Notes: generated from the letters alone by a model not told the origin. A DNA stretch of 64,000 nucleotides from Streptomyces albicerus (GCF_008905045.1 NZ_VWMY01000032.1:1-64000); one strand, 5' to 3'. Positions 24,543 to 33,595 are shown, counted from the stretch's first letter. A program made the numbers and translations.

Positions 24543-25508
24543 ATGCGCCGCAGACTGCTCGCCCTGGTAGCCGCGCTCTCCTCGCTGCCGCTGGCGCTCG
24601 CCGCCGCACCGCCCGCCCGCGCGGCCGACCCGACGACCATGACCAACGGGTTCTACGTGGACCCCGACTCCAGCGCGAAGCGGTGGGTCGCCGCCAACCC
24701 CGGTGACGGCCGGGCGCCCGCGATCAACGCCTCCATCGCGGGCACCCCGACGGCCCGCTGGTTCGGCTCCTGGAGCGGCACCATCGGCACCGCCACCGGC
24801 GCGTACGTGGGCGCCGCGGACGCCCGGGACAAGCTGCCCGTCCTTGTCGCCTACAACATCTACAACCGCGACTACTGCGGCGGGCACTCCGCGGGCGGAG
24901 CCTCCTCGCCGTCCGCCTACGCGAACTGGATCGCCCAGTTCGCGGGCGGGATCGCGGGCCGCCCGGCCGTCGTCGTCCTCGAACCGGACTCCCTCGGTGA
25001 CTACGGCTGTATGAACCAGGCCCAGATCGGCGAACGCGAGGCCATGCTCACCGGCGCGCTCGCCGAGTTCAACCGCCAGGCTCCCAACACCTGGGTCTAT
25101 CTCGACGCCGGCAACCCGGCCTGGGCGAGCGCGGCGACCATGGCCCGGCGCCTCCACGAAGCCGGCCTCCGACAGGCCCATGGCTTCTCGCTCAACGTCT
25201 CCAACTACCTGACCACGGCCGAGAACACCGCGTACGGCAACGCCGTCAACAGTGAACTGGGCGCCCGGTACGGCTACACCAAGCCGTTCGTCGTGGACAC
25301 CAGCCGCAACGGCAACGGCTCCAACGGCCAGTGGTGCAACCCCTCGGGCCGCCGTATCGGCACCCCCACCCAGCTGGGCGGAGGCGCCGAGATGCTCTTG
25401 TGGATCAAGGTCCCGGGTGAGTCCGACGGCAACTGCGGCGCCGGAACCGGCTCCTCGGCCGGACAGTTCCTCCCCGAGGTCGCGTACAAGATGATCTACG
25501 GCTACTGA
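24543..25508 (+). CDS. Secreted GH6 endoglucanase
   Basis: The product is 321 residues: a Sec signal ending APPARAADP, then a GH6 catalytic domain alone. Landmarks are FYVDPDSSAKRWVAAN, PVLVAYNIYNRDYCGGHSAG, the catalytic-acid strand VVVLEPDSLGDYGCM, WVYLDAGNPAW, FSLNVSNYLTT, and KPFVVDTSRNGNGSNGQWCN. Many Streptomyces GH6 enzymes carry a CBM2 and linker; this one has neither, so it probably attacks soluble or amorphous beta-1,4-glucan. The upstream CebR-type boxes indicate repression relieved by cello-oligosaccharides, unlike the neighbouring xylan genes. Confidence 0.93.
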   Translation: MRRRLLALVAALSSLPLALAAAPPARAADPTTMTNGFYVDPDSSAKRWVAANPGDGRAPAINASIAGTPTARWFGSWSGTIGTATGAYVGAADARDKLPVLVAYNIYNRDYCGGHSAGGASSPSAYANWIAQFAGGIAGRPAVVVLEPDSLGDYGCMNQAQIGEREAMLTGALAEFNRQAPNTWVYLDAGNPAWASAATMARRLHEAGLRQAHGFSLNVSNYLTTAENTAYGNAVNSELGARYGYTKPFVVDTSRNGNGSNGQWCNPSGRRIGTPTQLGGGAEMLLWIKVPGESDGNCGAGTGSSAGQFLPEVAYKMIYGY

Positions 25509-25585
25509 TCCGGGACCACTCGGGCGCAGTTCCGGCACCGGGTCAGGGGCGAGACCGGCGAGCCCGGTGGGGGCAGGGCGAACAC

Positions 25586-25830
25586 CTACCGTTTCGGATC
25601 AAGGGTCGCGGTGTCGAGTATCCCTGCGACTTCGGCGAGTGTCGCGGCCGAGGCGCCTTTGAGGCAGACATGGGCATCGACAGGGAATGATGCCTCGTCA
25701 GGATGCGTTATCCAGCCCCGTCGGACCAGCTCCCGATCCCCTCCCAGCGACCGACACCCCTCGCCGGGGCTGGAGTACGCACTGGGCTCGACTTCCGTCC
25801 CCGAGTCCAGAGCGCGAACAGCGCCTTTCC
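25586..25830 (-). pseudogene. C-terminal relic of an unidentified protein
   Basis: A minus-strand frame without a start reads WKGAVRALDSGTEVEPSAYS, GDRELVRRGWITHPDEASFP, VDAHVCLKGASAATLAEVAG, ILDTATLDPKR and stops at 25586. It looks like the last 75-80 residues of a soluble protein, but I cannot name the family. The left side of the MacB relic abuts it, suggesting a join between unrelated segments. Confidence 0.35.
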
Positions 25831-25835
25831 ACCTC

Positions 25836-26421
25836 GGTGATCCTGCCTCCCACCACAGCGAAGGGCCGCCTCGGCCTGGACCTGGTGAACCGAGTCCTGA
25901 TCAACACCTCACTCGGTGCCGCGCAGCAGGTCGCCAGGCAGTCACCCATAGCCCTCTCGCCCAACAACGCGGAGGCGCTCACCGTGCTCGCGCCGCCCGA
26001 TCTGTCGAAGGCCCGCAAAGGTGTTCAGGGCGATGTCAACGGCCTGTTCCTGGTCCTCGGACTGGTCTCCCTGATCGTGGGTGCCATCGGCATCGCCAAC
26101 GTCACGCTGGTGACCGTGATGGAACGGATCGGGGAGATCGGGCTGCGGCGTGCCCTGGGCGCCTCGCGCCGGCAGATCGCCGGGCAGTTCCTCATGGAGT
26201 CGACCACGGTCGGCCTGCTGGGCGGCGTCATCGGCGCGGCCCTGGGCATGGTCGTCGTGGTGTCCGTGTCGGCGCTCAAGGACTGGACTCCCGTACTGGA
26301 CGGCCGACTTGCCCTCGGCGCGCCGGTCGCCGGCGCACTGGTCGGGCTGCTCGCGGGAGTGTACCCGTCGCTACGGGCTTCCCGTATGGAACCCGTCGAA
26401 GCGTTGCGAGCCCCCTCCTGA
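25836..26421 (+). pseudogene. MacB/FtsX ABC permease, C-terminal part only
   Basis: The frame carries the end of a MacB-type permease: GAAQQVARQSPIALSPNNAE, TVLAPPDLSKARKGVQGDVN, then three membrane segments with the signature VTVMERIGEIGLRRALGASR and the last loop PSLRASRMEPVEALRAPS. The first membrane segment and most of the extracellular MacB domain are absent, and no start codon or binding site is present. An ATPase partner is not nearby. The family length is about 400 residues, so roughly half is lost. Confidence 0.75.
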
Positions 26422-26608
26422 GCGCCGGTTCGAAGCTCACAGTGCTTGAGTCCCAAGAGCCTACGGCTCAGGCACTGAAGGGCTGCGCTGAGCAGCATCG
26501 ACTCGCTGACCCAACAAGATCACTCATCCGAGGTGACACCACTTGTGCGGCCTTGAAGGTGCGCCGCCAAACGCCGGGCGCTCTCCCGCGCTGTGCTGGA
26601 GTCGAGCA

Positions 26609-28012
26609 TCAGGGGGTGCCCAGGTACGTGGTGGCTTCGACGTCGTTCAGGTGGATGAGGACGTCATGTGCCTGGCCCAGGGCAGTCTTGTACTCCATGG
26701 GATCGGGCCACCCGGCGCCGATGTTCCAGGTGACACGCTCCTTGTCCAACCAGGCGCGCGCGAAGTTGGGGACCGTGCGCATGTCGAGGATGTAGTCGTC
26801 CGGGCGGGCCTTGTCCAGGGTGTGTTCGTTGGAGCCCGGCTTCGCGGCACCCACACGGTAGGTGCGCATCACATTGTCCTCGGTGCCGAATGCCTTGAAG
26901 GCACCCTGGTAGAAACTGAAGCCGATGCTGACGTAGTCCTTGCCCAACGCATCGCGCAGGAACGCGCCTTGAGTCTTGGGGTACCGGGTATCGAACGAGT
27001 TGTAGGACACATGGGTGTTGTGCGCCGACAGCAGGATCCGGTCGCCGGTGTGCTTGTGCCACCAGGCCACGTTCTCGGCCATCACCTGGTCACGGAGTTT
27101 CATCATCTCCGCGCTCTGGACCTCGTTGTTGAAGTCGAAGGACATGCCCGCGGCCATCTGATGGATGGCCCTGGCGTGCTGCACCATCCACATGTGGGCC
27201 TGCTTGTCCGCACCGGCACCAGGGCGCTGTTTCCGAAGCAGCTCGTACACCTTCTCGGTCCGCTCCGCCCGTTCCTTGCGCTCGGCCAGCGACAGCTTGA
27301 AGTACTCCTCGCTGTAGGTGCCGGCGTCGGTGGTCGGCGCCAGACCGCGGTACAACTCGGTGACACGCTCCAGCAACTGCGGATGGTTGCGGGCCACATG
27401 GCCGGTCACCCGCTCGTACAACTCCGGCCCGGCGTAGCCCATGTCGTTGCCCATGAACTGCACCGGGTCGTTCGGGTGCTGACGGTTGTAGTCGCGCATC
27501 CACTCGATGAGGTCGAGGTAGTCCTGGTTGTTCCAGATCCGGTACGAACCCTGGAACTCCTCACGCGCTATGTCCTTCAGGTTGCCCTCGCCGTCCAATA
27601 CGTACTCGTTGAGCCGCACCCCGCTGCTCCAGGGAAGCTCCAGGGAGAAGGACCGAAAGCCCTTCTCCTCAACCAGATAGCGGAAGACCCGGTGCTTCAT
27701 GCGGAAGAAGTCCTGCGAACCATGAGTGGCCTCGCCCAGCCCCACCACCTTGGTGCCCTTGACCATTCGGCCCAGCACGTCCAGGTCCCGCAGACTGCCC
27801 TCGGGCTCAGTGCTCCTCAGCGTGAGAGCACTGCGCTCGATGGCAGCGACCACATTTTCCACGTGCCGCTCAGAGGCCGAAGTCCTCGATACCGAGGCCG
27901 AAGAGGATGAGTCCTGCGTCGTGTTCCCGATGGCCGGAGTGGCAACTGCCGCCGCCCCAAAGGAAAGGAGGACCGAGGGAATGATTACTGCCTTGCGTCG
28001 CATCATGGCCAT
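26609..28012 (-). CDS. Secreted erythromycin-esterase family protein
   Basis: The product is 467 residues; two further ATGs follow within four codons and could also serve. A Sec-type N-terminus (KAVIIPSVLLSFGAAAVATP) leads into the Ere fold: VVGLGEATHGSQDFFRMKHR with the catalytic-site His, FRSFSLELPW, DYLDLIEWMRDYNRQHPND, VQFMGNDMGY and RILLSAHNTHVS. Proven members hydrolyse the macrolide lactone, but many relatives, including succinoglycan-linked ones, act on other esters. Export makes a role outside the cell more likely than self-resistance. It is convergent with the MacB relic. Neighbours give no hint of a macrolide. Confidence 0.85.
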   Translation of the reverse strand: MAMMRRKAVIIPSVLLSFGAAAVATPAIGNTTQDSSSSASVSRTSASERHVENVVAAIERSALTLRSTEPEGSLRDLDVLGRMVKGTKVVGLGEATHGSQDFFRMKHRVFRYLVEEKGFRSFSLELPWSSGVRLNEYVLDGEGNLKDIAREEFQGSYRIWNNQDYLDLIEWMRDYNRQHPNDPVQFMGNDMGYAGPELYERVTGHVARNHPQLLERVTELYRGLAPTTDAGTYSEEYFKLSLAERKERAERTEKVYELLRKQRPGAGADKQAHMWMVQHARAIHQMAAGMSFDFNNEVQSAEMMKLRDQVMAENVAWWHKHTGDRILLSAHNTHVSYNSFDTRYPKTQGAFLRDALGKDYVSIGFSFYQGAFKAFGTEDNVMRTYRVGAAKPGSNEHTLDKARPDDYILDMRTVPNFARAWLDKERVTWNIGAGWPDPMEYKTALGQAHDVLIHLNDVEATTYLGTP

Positions 28013-28150
28013 AGATTCCCGTGCGCACAGGGGGCGTCACCAACCCGTACGGTGCCCACCTCCAGGTACCGCAGGCACTACCGCCGGACACCCGGCACCA
28101 CCATGTACGACGGGACTGAGCTGGCCCAGTGTGAGCGGGTTGCCGACTGG

Positions 28151-28194
28151 GCCCGGCCGCGACGGCACCGGAGGGGGTGCCGTCGCGGTCGGGC
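28151..28194 (-). terminator. Terminator of the serine hydrolase gene
   Basis: A 19-bp stem (GCCCGGCCGCGACGGCACC against its complement, with one mismatched pair) and a 6-base loop start 11 bases beyond the stop codon. It has no T tract, which is common for Streptomyces. Confidence 0.7.
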
Positions 28195-28204
28195 CGACCC
28201 GGTG

Positions 28205-29413
28205 TCAGGCGCAGAGTTCGCCGTCGATCAGGTGGTTCTGGGCCTGCTGGGTGGACATGTCGGAGGAGCCGTCGCCGGTCGCGATCAGGACGACGGCCCG
28301 GCGGCCGTCGGCGCTGACGCCGTTGCGGGTGGTGTAGCCGGGAAGGTCGCCGCCGTGGCTGTAGTAGGCGCCGCCGCAGGACAGCGGGACCTCCATCAGG
28401 CCGAGGCCGTACCGCACACCAGGCCATCCGGGGTCCAGCTCCGGGGCCCGTACGGTCGCCTTCATTGCCGCCAGCTCCGCCGGGTGCAGCAGCCGGCCGC
28501 CGAGGAGCGCCTGGTAGAAGCGGTTCAGGTCGGCCGTCGTGCTGATCATGGCGCCTGCCGCGCCGCCCGCGGAGGGGTCGAACCCGGTGACGTCGATCGA
28601 CGGTCCCGCCTCCCCGAAGTTGGAGTAGCCGTGCAGGTGGCGGCCGGGTATCCGTGAGTACGTCGTCGGGGCGAGGGTGTGGCGCAGGTGCAGCGGGCGG
28701 ATGATGCGCGCGGTGGCCTCCTGCTCCCAGCTGTGCCCGGTGGCCTTCTGAATGATCATTCCGGCCAGGATGTAGTTGGTGTTGGAGTACCCCCACCCGG
28801 TGCCGGGCGCGAAGTCCGGGGTGTGTCGCATCGTGATGGAGACCAGCTGCTCCGGTGTCCAGGTGGTGTAACGGTCCGCCTGGTAGCCGGCCACACTGGC
28901 CATCTCGGGGAAGTCCGAGGTGTAGTCGAACAGTCCGCTGGTGTGCTGGAGCAGCTGCCGTACGGTGATCGCGCTGCCGTCGTTGCCGTGGCCGGACACG
29001 ACTCCCGGCAGCCAGTGCTCCACGGTGTCGTCCAGCGACAGGCGTCCCTCGCCGACGAGTTGCAGCATCACCGTGGCGACGAACGTCTTGCTGGTGCCGG
29101 CGATCCGGAAGCGGTCACCGGGGCGTGCGGCGTCGCCCGTGGCCTTGTCGGCCACCCAGCCGGTGGCGTACCCGGAGCCTCGCGGGCCTGTCGACCGGGC
29201 CACGACGCCGACGGTTCCGGTCTTCATGATCGCGTCCACATGTGCCTGCAGCGCCTTGCTGTGCGACGTGTCGTGCGTCAGGTCGTACGTCTCGCTGCGC
29301 ACCGGCTCGGCCGCGGACCCGGTCACGACCGCTGCGGGCAGAGTCAGGCCGATACCGGCGAGCGCGGTCACCAGGGTCGTGGCCACCAGACGGGAGGTGA
29401 GCCTGGTCTTCAT
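28205..29413 (-). CDS. Secreted serine hydrolase (class C beta-lactamase / DD-peptidase fold)
   Basis: The product is 402 residues from the ATG at 29413. A Sec signal (LVATTLVTALAGIGLTLPAA) is followed by the penicillin-binding fold: SxxK in RIAGTSKTFVATVMLQ, the YxN motif in WGYSNTNYILAGMI, and HGG in AYYSHGGDLPGY replacing KTG. These residues fit a D-alanyl-D-alanine carboxypeptidase or an esterase of the same fold. It lies downstream of the NarL-type two-component genes on the same strand and shares a 14-base upstream motif with them, so that system may control it. A paralogue lies at 62020-63135. Confidence 0.9.
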   Translation of the reverse strand: MKTRLTSRLVATTLVTALAGIGLTLPAAVVTGSAAEPVRSETYDLTHDTSHSKALQAHVDAIMKTGTVGVVARSTGPRGSGYATGWVADKATGDAARPGDRFRIAGTSKTFVATVMLQLVGEGRLSLDDTVEHWLPGVVSGHGNDGSAITVRQLLQHTSGLFDYTSDFPEMASVAGYQADRYTTWTPEQLVSITMRHTPDFAPGTGWGYSNTNYILAGMIIQKATGHSWEQEATARIIRPLHLRHTLAPTTYSRIPGRHLHGYSNFGEAGPSIDVTGFDPSAGGAAGAMISTTADLNRFYQALLGGRLLHPAELAAMKATVRAPELDPGWPGVRYGLGLMEVPLSCGGAYYSHGGDLPGYTTRNGVSADGRRAVVLIATGDGSSDMSTQQAQNHLIDGELCA

Positions 29414-29543
29414 CAGTCGGACGCTCCTTGCATGTCGGTCGGGCCTCCGTCGAGGTGTGATCACCACGCTGGGAACTCCGGCCGTGCGTCACGATCAGGC
29501 AGGTGGGCCATTCGGTGGGGGTGCCCTCTCCCCCGCGCGGGTG

Positions 29544-29557
29544 GCGCCTGCTGTACC
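29544..29557. promoter_or_regulatory. 14-base motif upstream of the serine hydrolase
   Basis: GCGCCTGCTGTACC lies 131 bases upstream of the serine hydrolase start. The identical 14-mer, in the same orientation, lies 76 bases upstream of the histidine kinase gene at 31695. It may be a response-regulator site. Confidence 0.4.
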
Positions 29558-29613
29558 GGCCTGGCCCTGCCCCTGGTTCAATGTCTCGATGGCCAGGGTT
29601 CGCTGACGTACTG

Positions 29614-30273
29614 TCAGGTGCGCCGTCGTGCGTCGTCCAGGTATCTCAGAACCGCCGCGACCCGGCGGTCCACCTGGTCGGCGGGTGACAGGTCGAGCTT
29701 GGCGAAGATGCTGCGGATGTGCTTGTGGACGGCGCCGTCCGTGACGACGAGCCGTTCGGCGATGGCTCCGTTGCCCAGCCCTTCCGCCATCAGCGCGAGC
29801 ACCTCGCGCTCGCGCGGACTGAGCCGCTCCAGACGGGTGTCCTGGCGACTGCGGGTGAAGAGCTGCGCGACGACCTCCGGGTCGATGGCCGTTCCCCCGG
29901 CCGCCACCCGCGTGAGCGCGTCCAGGAACTCCTCGACCCTGCCGACCCGCTCCTTGAGCAGATAGCCGAGCCCGGTGACCCCGCCGACGAGCAGCTCCGT
30001 GGCGAAGGACTGCTCGACATACGCCGAAAGGACGAGAACCGCCAGATCGGGCCTGCGTCGCCGGGCCTCGACGGCCGCGACGATCCCCTCGTCGGTGTGC
30101 GTCGGCGGCATCCGCACGTCGAGGATGGCGACGTCGGGCTTGTGGGTGTCGATGGCATCGAGGATGCCGTCGGGCGTACCCGCCGTGGCCACCACGTCGA
30201 GGCCCTCGGCGCGCAGCAGCAGCGCGAGCCCCTCCCGCAGCAGCGCGTCGTCCTCGGCGATCACAATCCGCAT
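29614..30273 (-). CDS. NarL/FixJ-family response regulator
   Basis: The product is 219 residues. The receiver domain has the acidic pocket (VIAEDD), the phospho-acceptor Asp in VAILDVRMPP, the switch residue in VLVLSAYVEQ and Lys in YLLKERVG. The output domain is a LuxR-type helix-turn-helix near residues 150-205: LERLSPREREVLALMAEGLG, AIAERLVVTDGAVHKHIRSI. Its start lies inside the end of the kinase gene with a 13-base overlap, so the two are co-translated. It probably activates the serine hydrolase gene and its own operon. Confidence 0.95.
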   Translation of the reverse strand: MRIVIAEDDALLREGLALLLRAEGLDVVATAGTPDGILDAIDTHKPDVAILDVRMPPTHTDEGIVAAVEARRRRPDLAVLVLSAYVEQSFATELLVGGVTGLGYLLKERVGRVEEFLDALTRVAAGGTAIDPEVVAQLFTRSRQDTRLERLSPREREVLALMAEGLGNGAIAERLVVTDGAVHKHIRSIFAKLDLSPADQVDRRVAAVLRYLDDARRRT

Positions 30274-31619
30274 GGCAGTTCCACCTTGAGAGTTGTCGGG
30301 CCGCCGGGCGGGCTGGCCAGTTCGAGGGTGCCGTCGTGCGCCGCGATCCGGTTGCGGATGCCGGCGAGACCGGAGCCGCCGGCCTCGTCGGCACCGCCCC
30401 GGCCGTCGTCGGTGATGTCCAGGCACAGCCGGCCGCCACGACTGCGGACCCTGACTCGGGCCTGCCGCGCCCCGCTGTGCTTGGCGATGTTCGTCAAGGT
30501 CTCGGCCACCACGAAGTAGGCGGTCGCCTCCACCGACGCGGCGCACCGCTCGGGCGCCTCGACGTCGATCCGGCAGGGCACCGGGCAGCTCGCGGCGAGT
30601 CCGGTGAGCGCACCGGCGAGCCCCCGGTCGGCCAGTACGGGCGGCAGGATGCCACGGGCGACCGAGCGCAGCTCGGACAGAGCCTGCTCGGCGGCGCTCT
30701 GGGCCCGTTCGAGGAGTTCGTCGGCGCCCGACGGGTCGCGGGCCACCATGCGGCGCGCGGCGCCGAGCAGCACGGTGACGGTGACGAGCCGGTTCTGGGT
30801 GCCGTCGTGCAACGAGCGCTCGATGCGCCGCAGTTCGGTCGCGTGGGCGTCCAGGGCTGCCGCCCGGGTGGCGGTGAGTTCCGCGACGCGCAGGGACAGG
30901 TCCGTGTCGGGTCCGGCCGCGAGGAAGATGCGTCCCGGCCGCGCCTGGAGTCGCGCCATGCCGGGGGTGAGGCCGAGGATGATAGCGATCCAGCCGAGCC
31001 CCAGGAGGGCGGCGGCGATCGCGTCGGCCCAGGTCTGCGCGACCCCTATGCCCAGGGACGTACTGGTCGCGCCCTCCGGCAGAAGCCGCCAGTACAGCGG
31101 GAAGGCAGTGTCGCGCACGGCCAGCAGCGGCAGCAGCGCCCCGCTGAGGCCCAGCAGCAGACCCAGCGAGGCATGGCGGGCCAGCCAGCTCAACTCCCGC
31201 CGCGTGGTCGGGTCGACGACGGCGAGCCGCAGCCGGGTCGGCGCCGGGTCCGGGCCGATGACCTGGGAGCCCCATCGGCCGAGCCGGGCACGTTCGTGTC
31301 CGGCGAGCGCGTGCAGGGCGCGCAGTACGAGCGGCGCCATGGGCAGGCCGACGCCCGCCAGGGATGCCACGGCGGTCACGGCCGTCCAGATCAGGACGAG
31401 CAGCGCCAGCACCGCCGTACCGAGTCCGCCGACGAGCTCCCCGAGCGCGGCGCCGGCCGCACCGGCCGTCCGGACCACGGTGCCCCGGGCTCCGGACCGG
31501 CCCCCGGATCCACCCCCACCGCCCCCGGTTCCGCTGCCTCCGGTTCCGCTTCCTTCGACCGCCCGCCCGTCGGCCTCCCGGCCCTCAGCCGGCTCGTCGT
31601 GCCGGATCGAGGTAGGCAT
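30261..31619 (-). CDS. Sensor histidine kinase, HisKA_3 type
   Basis: The product is 452 residues from the ATG at 31619. An N-terminal Gly/Ser-rich low-complexity tract (about residues 22-46) precedes four or more membrane segments between about 50 and 230. The dimerisation helix carries the phospho-accepting His in RRIERSLHDGTQNRLV; the ATP domain has NIAKHSGA and ITDDGRGGAD with GSGLAGIRNRI. Such kinases sense membrane or envelope signals and pair with NarL regulators, here the overlapping downstream gene. A small membrane protein is encoded divergently 204 bases away. Confidence 0.93.
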   Translation of the reverse strand: MPTSIRHDEPAEGREADGRAVEGSGTGGSGTGGGGGGSGGRSGARGTVVRTAGAAGAALGELVGGLGTAVLALLVLIWTAVTAVASLAGVGLPMAPLVLRALHALAGHERARLGRWGSQVIGPDPAPTRLRLAVVDPTTRRELSWLARHASLGLLLGLSGALLPLLAVRDTAFPLYWRLLPEGATSTSLGIGVAQTWADAIAAALLGLGWIAIILGLTPGMARLQARPGRIFLAAGPDTDLSLRVAELTATRAAALDAHATELRRIERSLHDGTQNRLVTVTVLLGAARRMVARDPSGADELLERAQSAAEQALSELRSVARGILPPVLADRGLAGALTGLAASCPVPCRIDVEAPERCAASVEATAYFVVAETLTNIAKHSGARQARVRVRSRGGRLCLDITDDGRGGADEAGGSGLAGIRNRIAAHDGTLELASPPGGPTTLKVELPCGL

Positions 31620-31694
31620 CCGCCCGCTCCCCTCTCGCTCCCCAACATCCCCATCCGGGCATCCGGTCCACTGTTGTTGAGGAGAGTAGAGGTA

Positions 31695-31708
31695 GCGCCT
31701 GCTGTACC
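31695..31708. promoter_or_regulatory. 14-base motif upstream of the kinase gene
   Basis: GCGCCTGCTGTACC, identical to 29544-29557, lies in the promoter shared with the divergent small membrane protein gene. It may be an autoregulatory site of the two-component system. Confidence 0.4.
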
Positions 31709-31823
31709 CCCACTCGGGCTGCTGGCGGGCTCGGCCGCATGGGGTGCTGATCCGTAGTTTCGGTGAGGACAGCGAGGCCCACCCAGGGCCTGAAGCGTTC
31801 GAAGACCACGAAGAGGGACAGAG

Positions 31824-32066
31824 ATGACGACCACCGACTCCTACCGTCTCGACGACAACGCCGAAAACGCAGACCCGGCCGGACACGGCGTCACCCGGGA
31901 CGGCGTCGTGCGTACGGCCCTGTGGCTGGTGCTGGTCATCAGCACGGTCGGCAATATGGCGGCCTCGTTCGGCACTGCCTCCACCCAGGTCCACCTGGCC
32001 TGCGGCGCGGTCACCGCGCTGTGCGTGACGGTGCTCGTCACCCGTCATCTGCGGGGCCGGCGATGA
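31824..32066 (+). CDS. Small membrane protein divergent from the kinase
   Basis: The product is 80 residues. A polar acidic N-terminus (MTTTDSYRLDDNAENADPAG) is followed by two membrane segments, ALWLVLVISTVGNMAASFG and VHLACGAVTALCVTVLVT, and a short Arg-rich tail. GAGGGA stands six bases before the ATG. Function is unknown, but its position opposite a NarL-type kinase and the shared motif in the promoter suggest it belongs to the same regulon, perhaps as a signal accessory. Confidence 0.75.
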   Translation: MTTTDSYRLDDNAENADPAGHGVTRDGVVRTALWLVLVISTVGNMAASFGTASTQVHLACGAVTALCVTVLVTRHLRGRR

Positions 32067-32131
32067 GAGGGGCCGCCTCGCAGAAGCCGGCCACTCGGAA
32101 CGTCAGTAGGACGATGCTCGCCTGAGCCCCG

Positions 32132-32264
32132 CGGTGGGTCCGAGCCCACGCCGACGCAGCCGACGACATCGACGGGCTCATCCAGACCAACTCCCCCATC
32201 GACCGCGCCCACCAGCCCGCCGCCGCACTCGCCACGCAGTGCTCCAGTTGCTGCTGGGGAATGG
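32132..32264 (+). pseudogene. IS5-family transposase scrap
   Basis: A frame reads RWVRAHADAADDIDGLIQTN, SPIDRAHQPAAALATQC. IS5-family transposases carry a matching segment, roughly VSVDSTIVRAHQHAAGA, around the first catalytic Asp. Here the Asp of DST has become Asn and everything else is lost. The rest of 32067-32374 holds no gene. Confidence 0.45.
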
Positions 32265-32374
32265 GCAAGATCCGGAAGCCGTCGCCCAACTGTCGGCGTC
32301 CTGCGGGGCGATACGGCCGTCAGGTGTCGGCAGCTCATGAACACGGGTGTTGGAGCTTCTGCCCTGGCAGGCGC

Positions 32375-33595
32375 TCAGGGGAAGCGCAGGGTGAGGGCGA
32401 GCCCGCCCTCGGCGCCGGGGCGCGCTGTGAGCGTGGCGTGGTGGGCCTCGGCGATGGAGGCGGCGATGGACAGTCCCAGGCCGTGGCCGGTAGCGGCGGT
32501 GCGGTCCCCGTCGAGGCGTCGGAAGGGCTCGAACAGTTCGGGGATCCGTTCGGCGGGCACGTGGGGGCCTGTGTTGGTCACCGTCACGGTGCGGGCGTCG
32601 AGACGTCCGCGGACGTGGCCGCCGGGGTGGTTGTACTGGATGGCGTTGCGGATCAGGTTCGTCAGCAGGTGGCGCAGCAGGACAGGGTCACCGGGGACGG
32701 CCAGCGGGGTGTCGGCGTCGAGGTCGACGTGCACGCCGTTCTCGGCTGCCTGCGGGGCGAGTTCGGCGGTCACGAGCCGGGCGGTGGCTGCCAGGTCGAC
32801 GCTTTCGGTCGCTTCCAGGCCGCGGTCGCTGCGGGCCAGCAGAAGCAGGGCGTTGATCAGCTGTTCGGCCTCGCGGTTGGCGGTGAGCAGGTCCTCCCGG
32901 ACGTCGGCGAGGCCGTCGGGCAGGGGATCGGCGAGGCCGACCTGGAGGCTGGTGCGCTGGACCGCGAGGGGTGTCTTGAGTTCGTGGGAGGCGTTGGCGA
33001 CGAACCGGCGTTGACTCTCGAAGGACTTCTCGAGCCGGTCGAGCATGGTGTCGAAGGTGTCGGCGAGGCGGTGGAGTTCGTCGTCGGGGCCGGTGAGCGC
33101 GAGGCGCTGGTGCATGTTCTGTTCGCTGATGCGGCGGGCGGCTTCGGTCATGGAGGCGACGGGACGCAGAGCCCGTCCGGCCAGCCACCAGCCGAGCAGT
33201 CCGGCAAGAAGCGCCGTGATCAGGAGTCCGACGGCGGACCAGAGCACCATCTGGCGCAGCGCGGTGTCCTGGACGGCCTGCACGGTCTGGTCGACCTTCT
33301 GGATCATGGCGACGTCGCTCAGGGCCGTAGGTGCGCGATCCGGGCGAGTGGGGTGCGCGGGCTCGAAGGGCGTCGCAGCGCCGCTCGGCGCCTCGCCGTA
33401 CGGCGCATCGCCGCTCGACACATCGCCATAGCTGACCGCCATCCCCTCGACCTGCTGATCCGTTCCGTAGCGCGCGAGCAGCACCACGAAAGCGAGCAGG
33501 GCGATGCCGGCGAGCAGGAAGAGCCCGCAGAAGGCGGCGGCCAGGCGGGCGCGGAAGGGCAGCCTGCTCAGCAGTGCCCGCGGGCTCAGTCGCAC
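32375..33595 (-). CDS. Sensor histidine kinase, HAMP-containing
   Basis: The product is 406 residues with a GTG start that overlaps the regulator stop by 10 bases. Two membrane segments (about 15-40 and 118-140) flank an extracellular sensor of about 75 residues with the repetitive stretch SYGDVSSGDAPYGEAPSG. A HAMP linker follows (GRALRPVASMTEAARRISEQ), then the H box RRFVANASHELKTPLAV, the N box LIRNAIQYNHPGG and the G box GHGLGLSIA. It is the kinase partner of the OmpR-type regulator. The operon opposite encodes FtsX-type exporter subunits, so a membrane-active compound is a likely signal. Confidence 0.94.
   Translation of the reverse strand: MRLSPRALLSRLPFRARLAAAFCGLFLLAGIALLAFVVLLARYGTDQQVEGMAVSYGDVSSGDAPYGEAPSGAATPFEPAHPTRPDRAPTALSDVAMIQKVDQTVQAVQDTALRQMVLWSAVGLLITALLAGLLGWWLAGRALRPVASMTEAARRISEQNMHQRLALTGPDDELHRLADTFDTMLDRLEKSFESQRRFVANASHELKTPLAVQRTSLQVGLADPLPDGLADVREDLLTANREAEQLINALLLLARSDRGLEATESVDLAATARLVTAELAPQAAENGVHVDLDADTPLAVPGDPVLLRHLLTNLIRNAIQYNHPGGHVRGRLDARTVTVTNTGPHVPAERIPELFEPFRRLDGDRTAATGHGLGLSIAASIAEAHHATLTARPGAEGGLALTLRFP

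Noticed and set aside
26609..28012. Erythromycin esterase as a marker of a macrolide cluster
   Set aside because: No polyketide synthase, glycosyltransferase or other resistance gene is present in the window.
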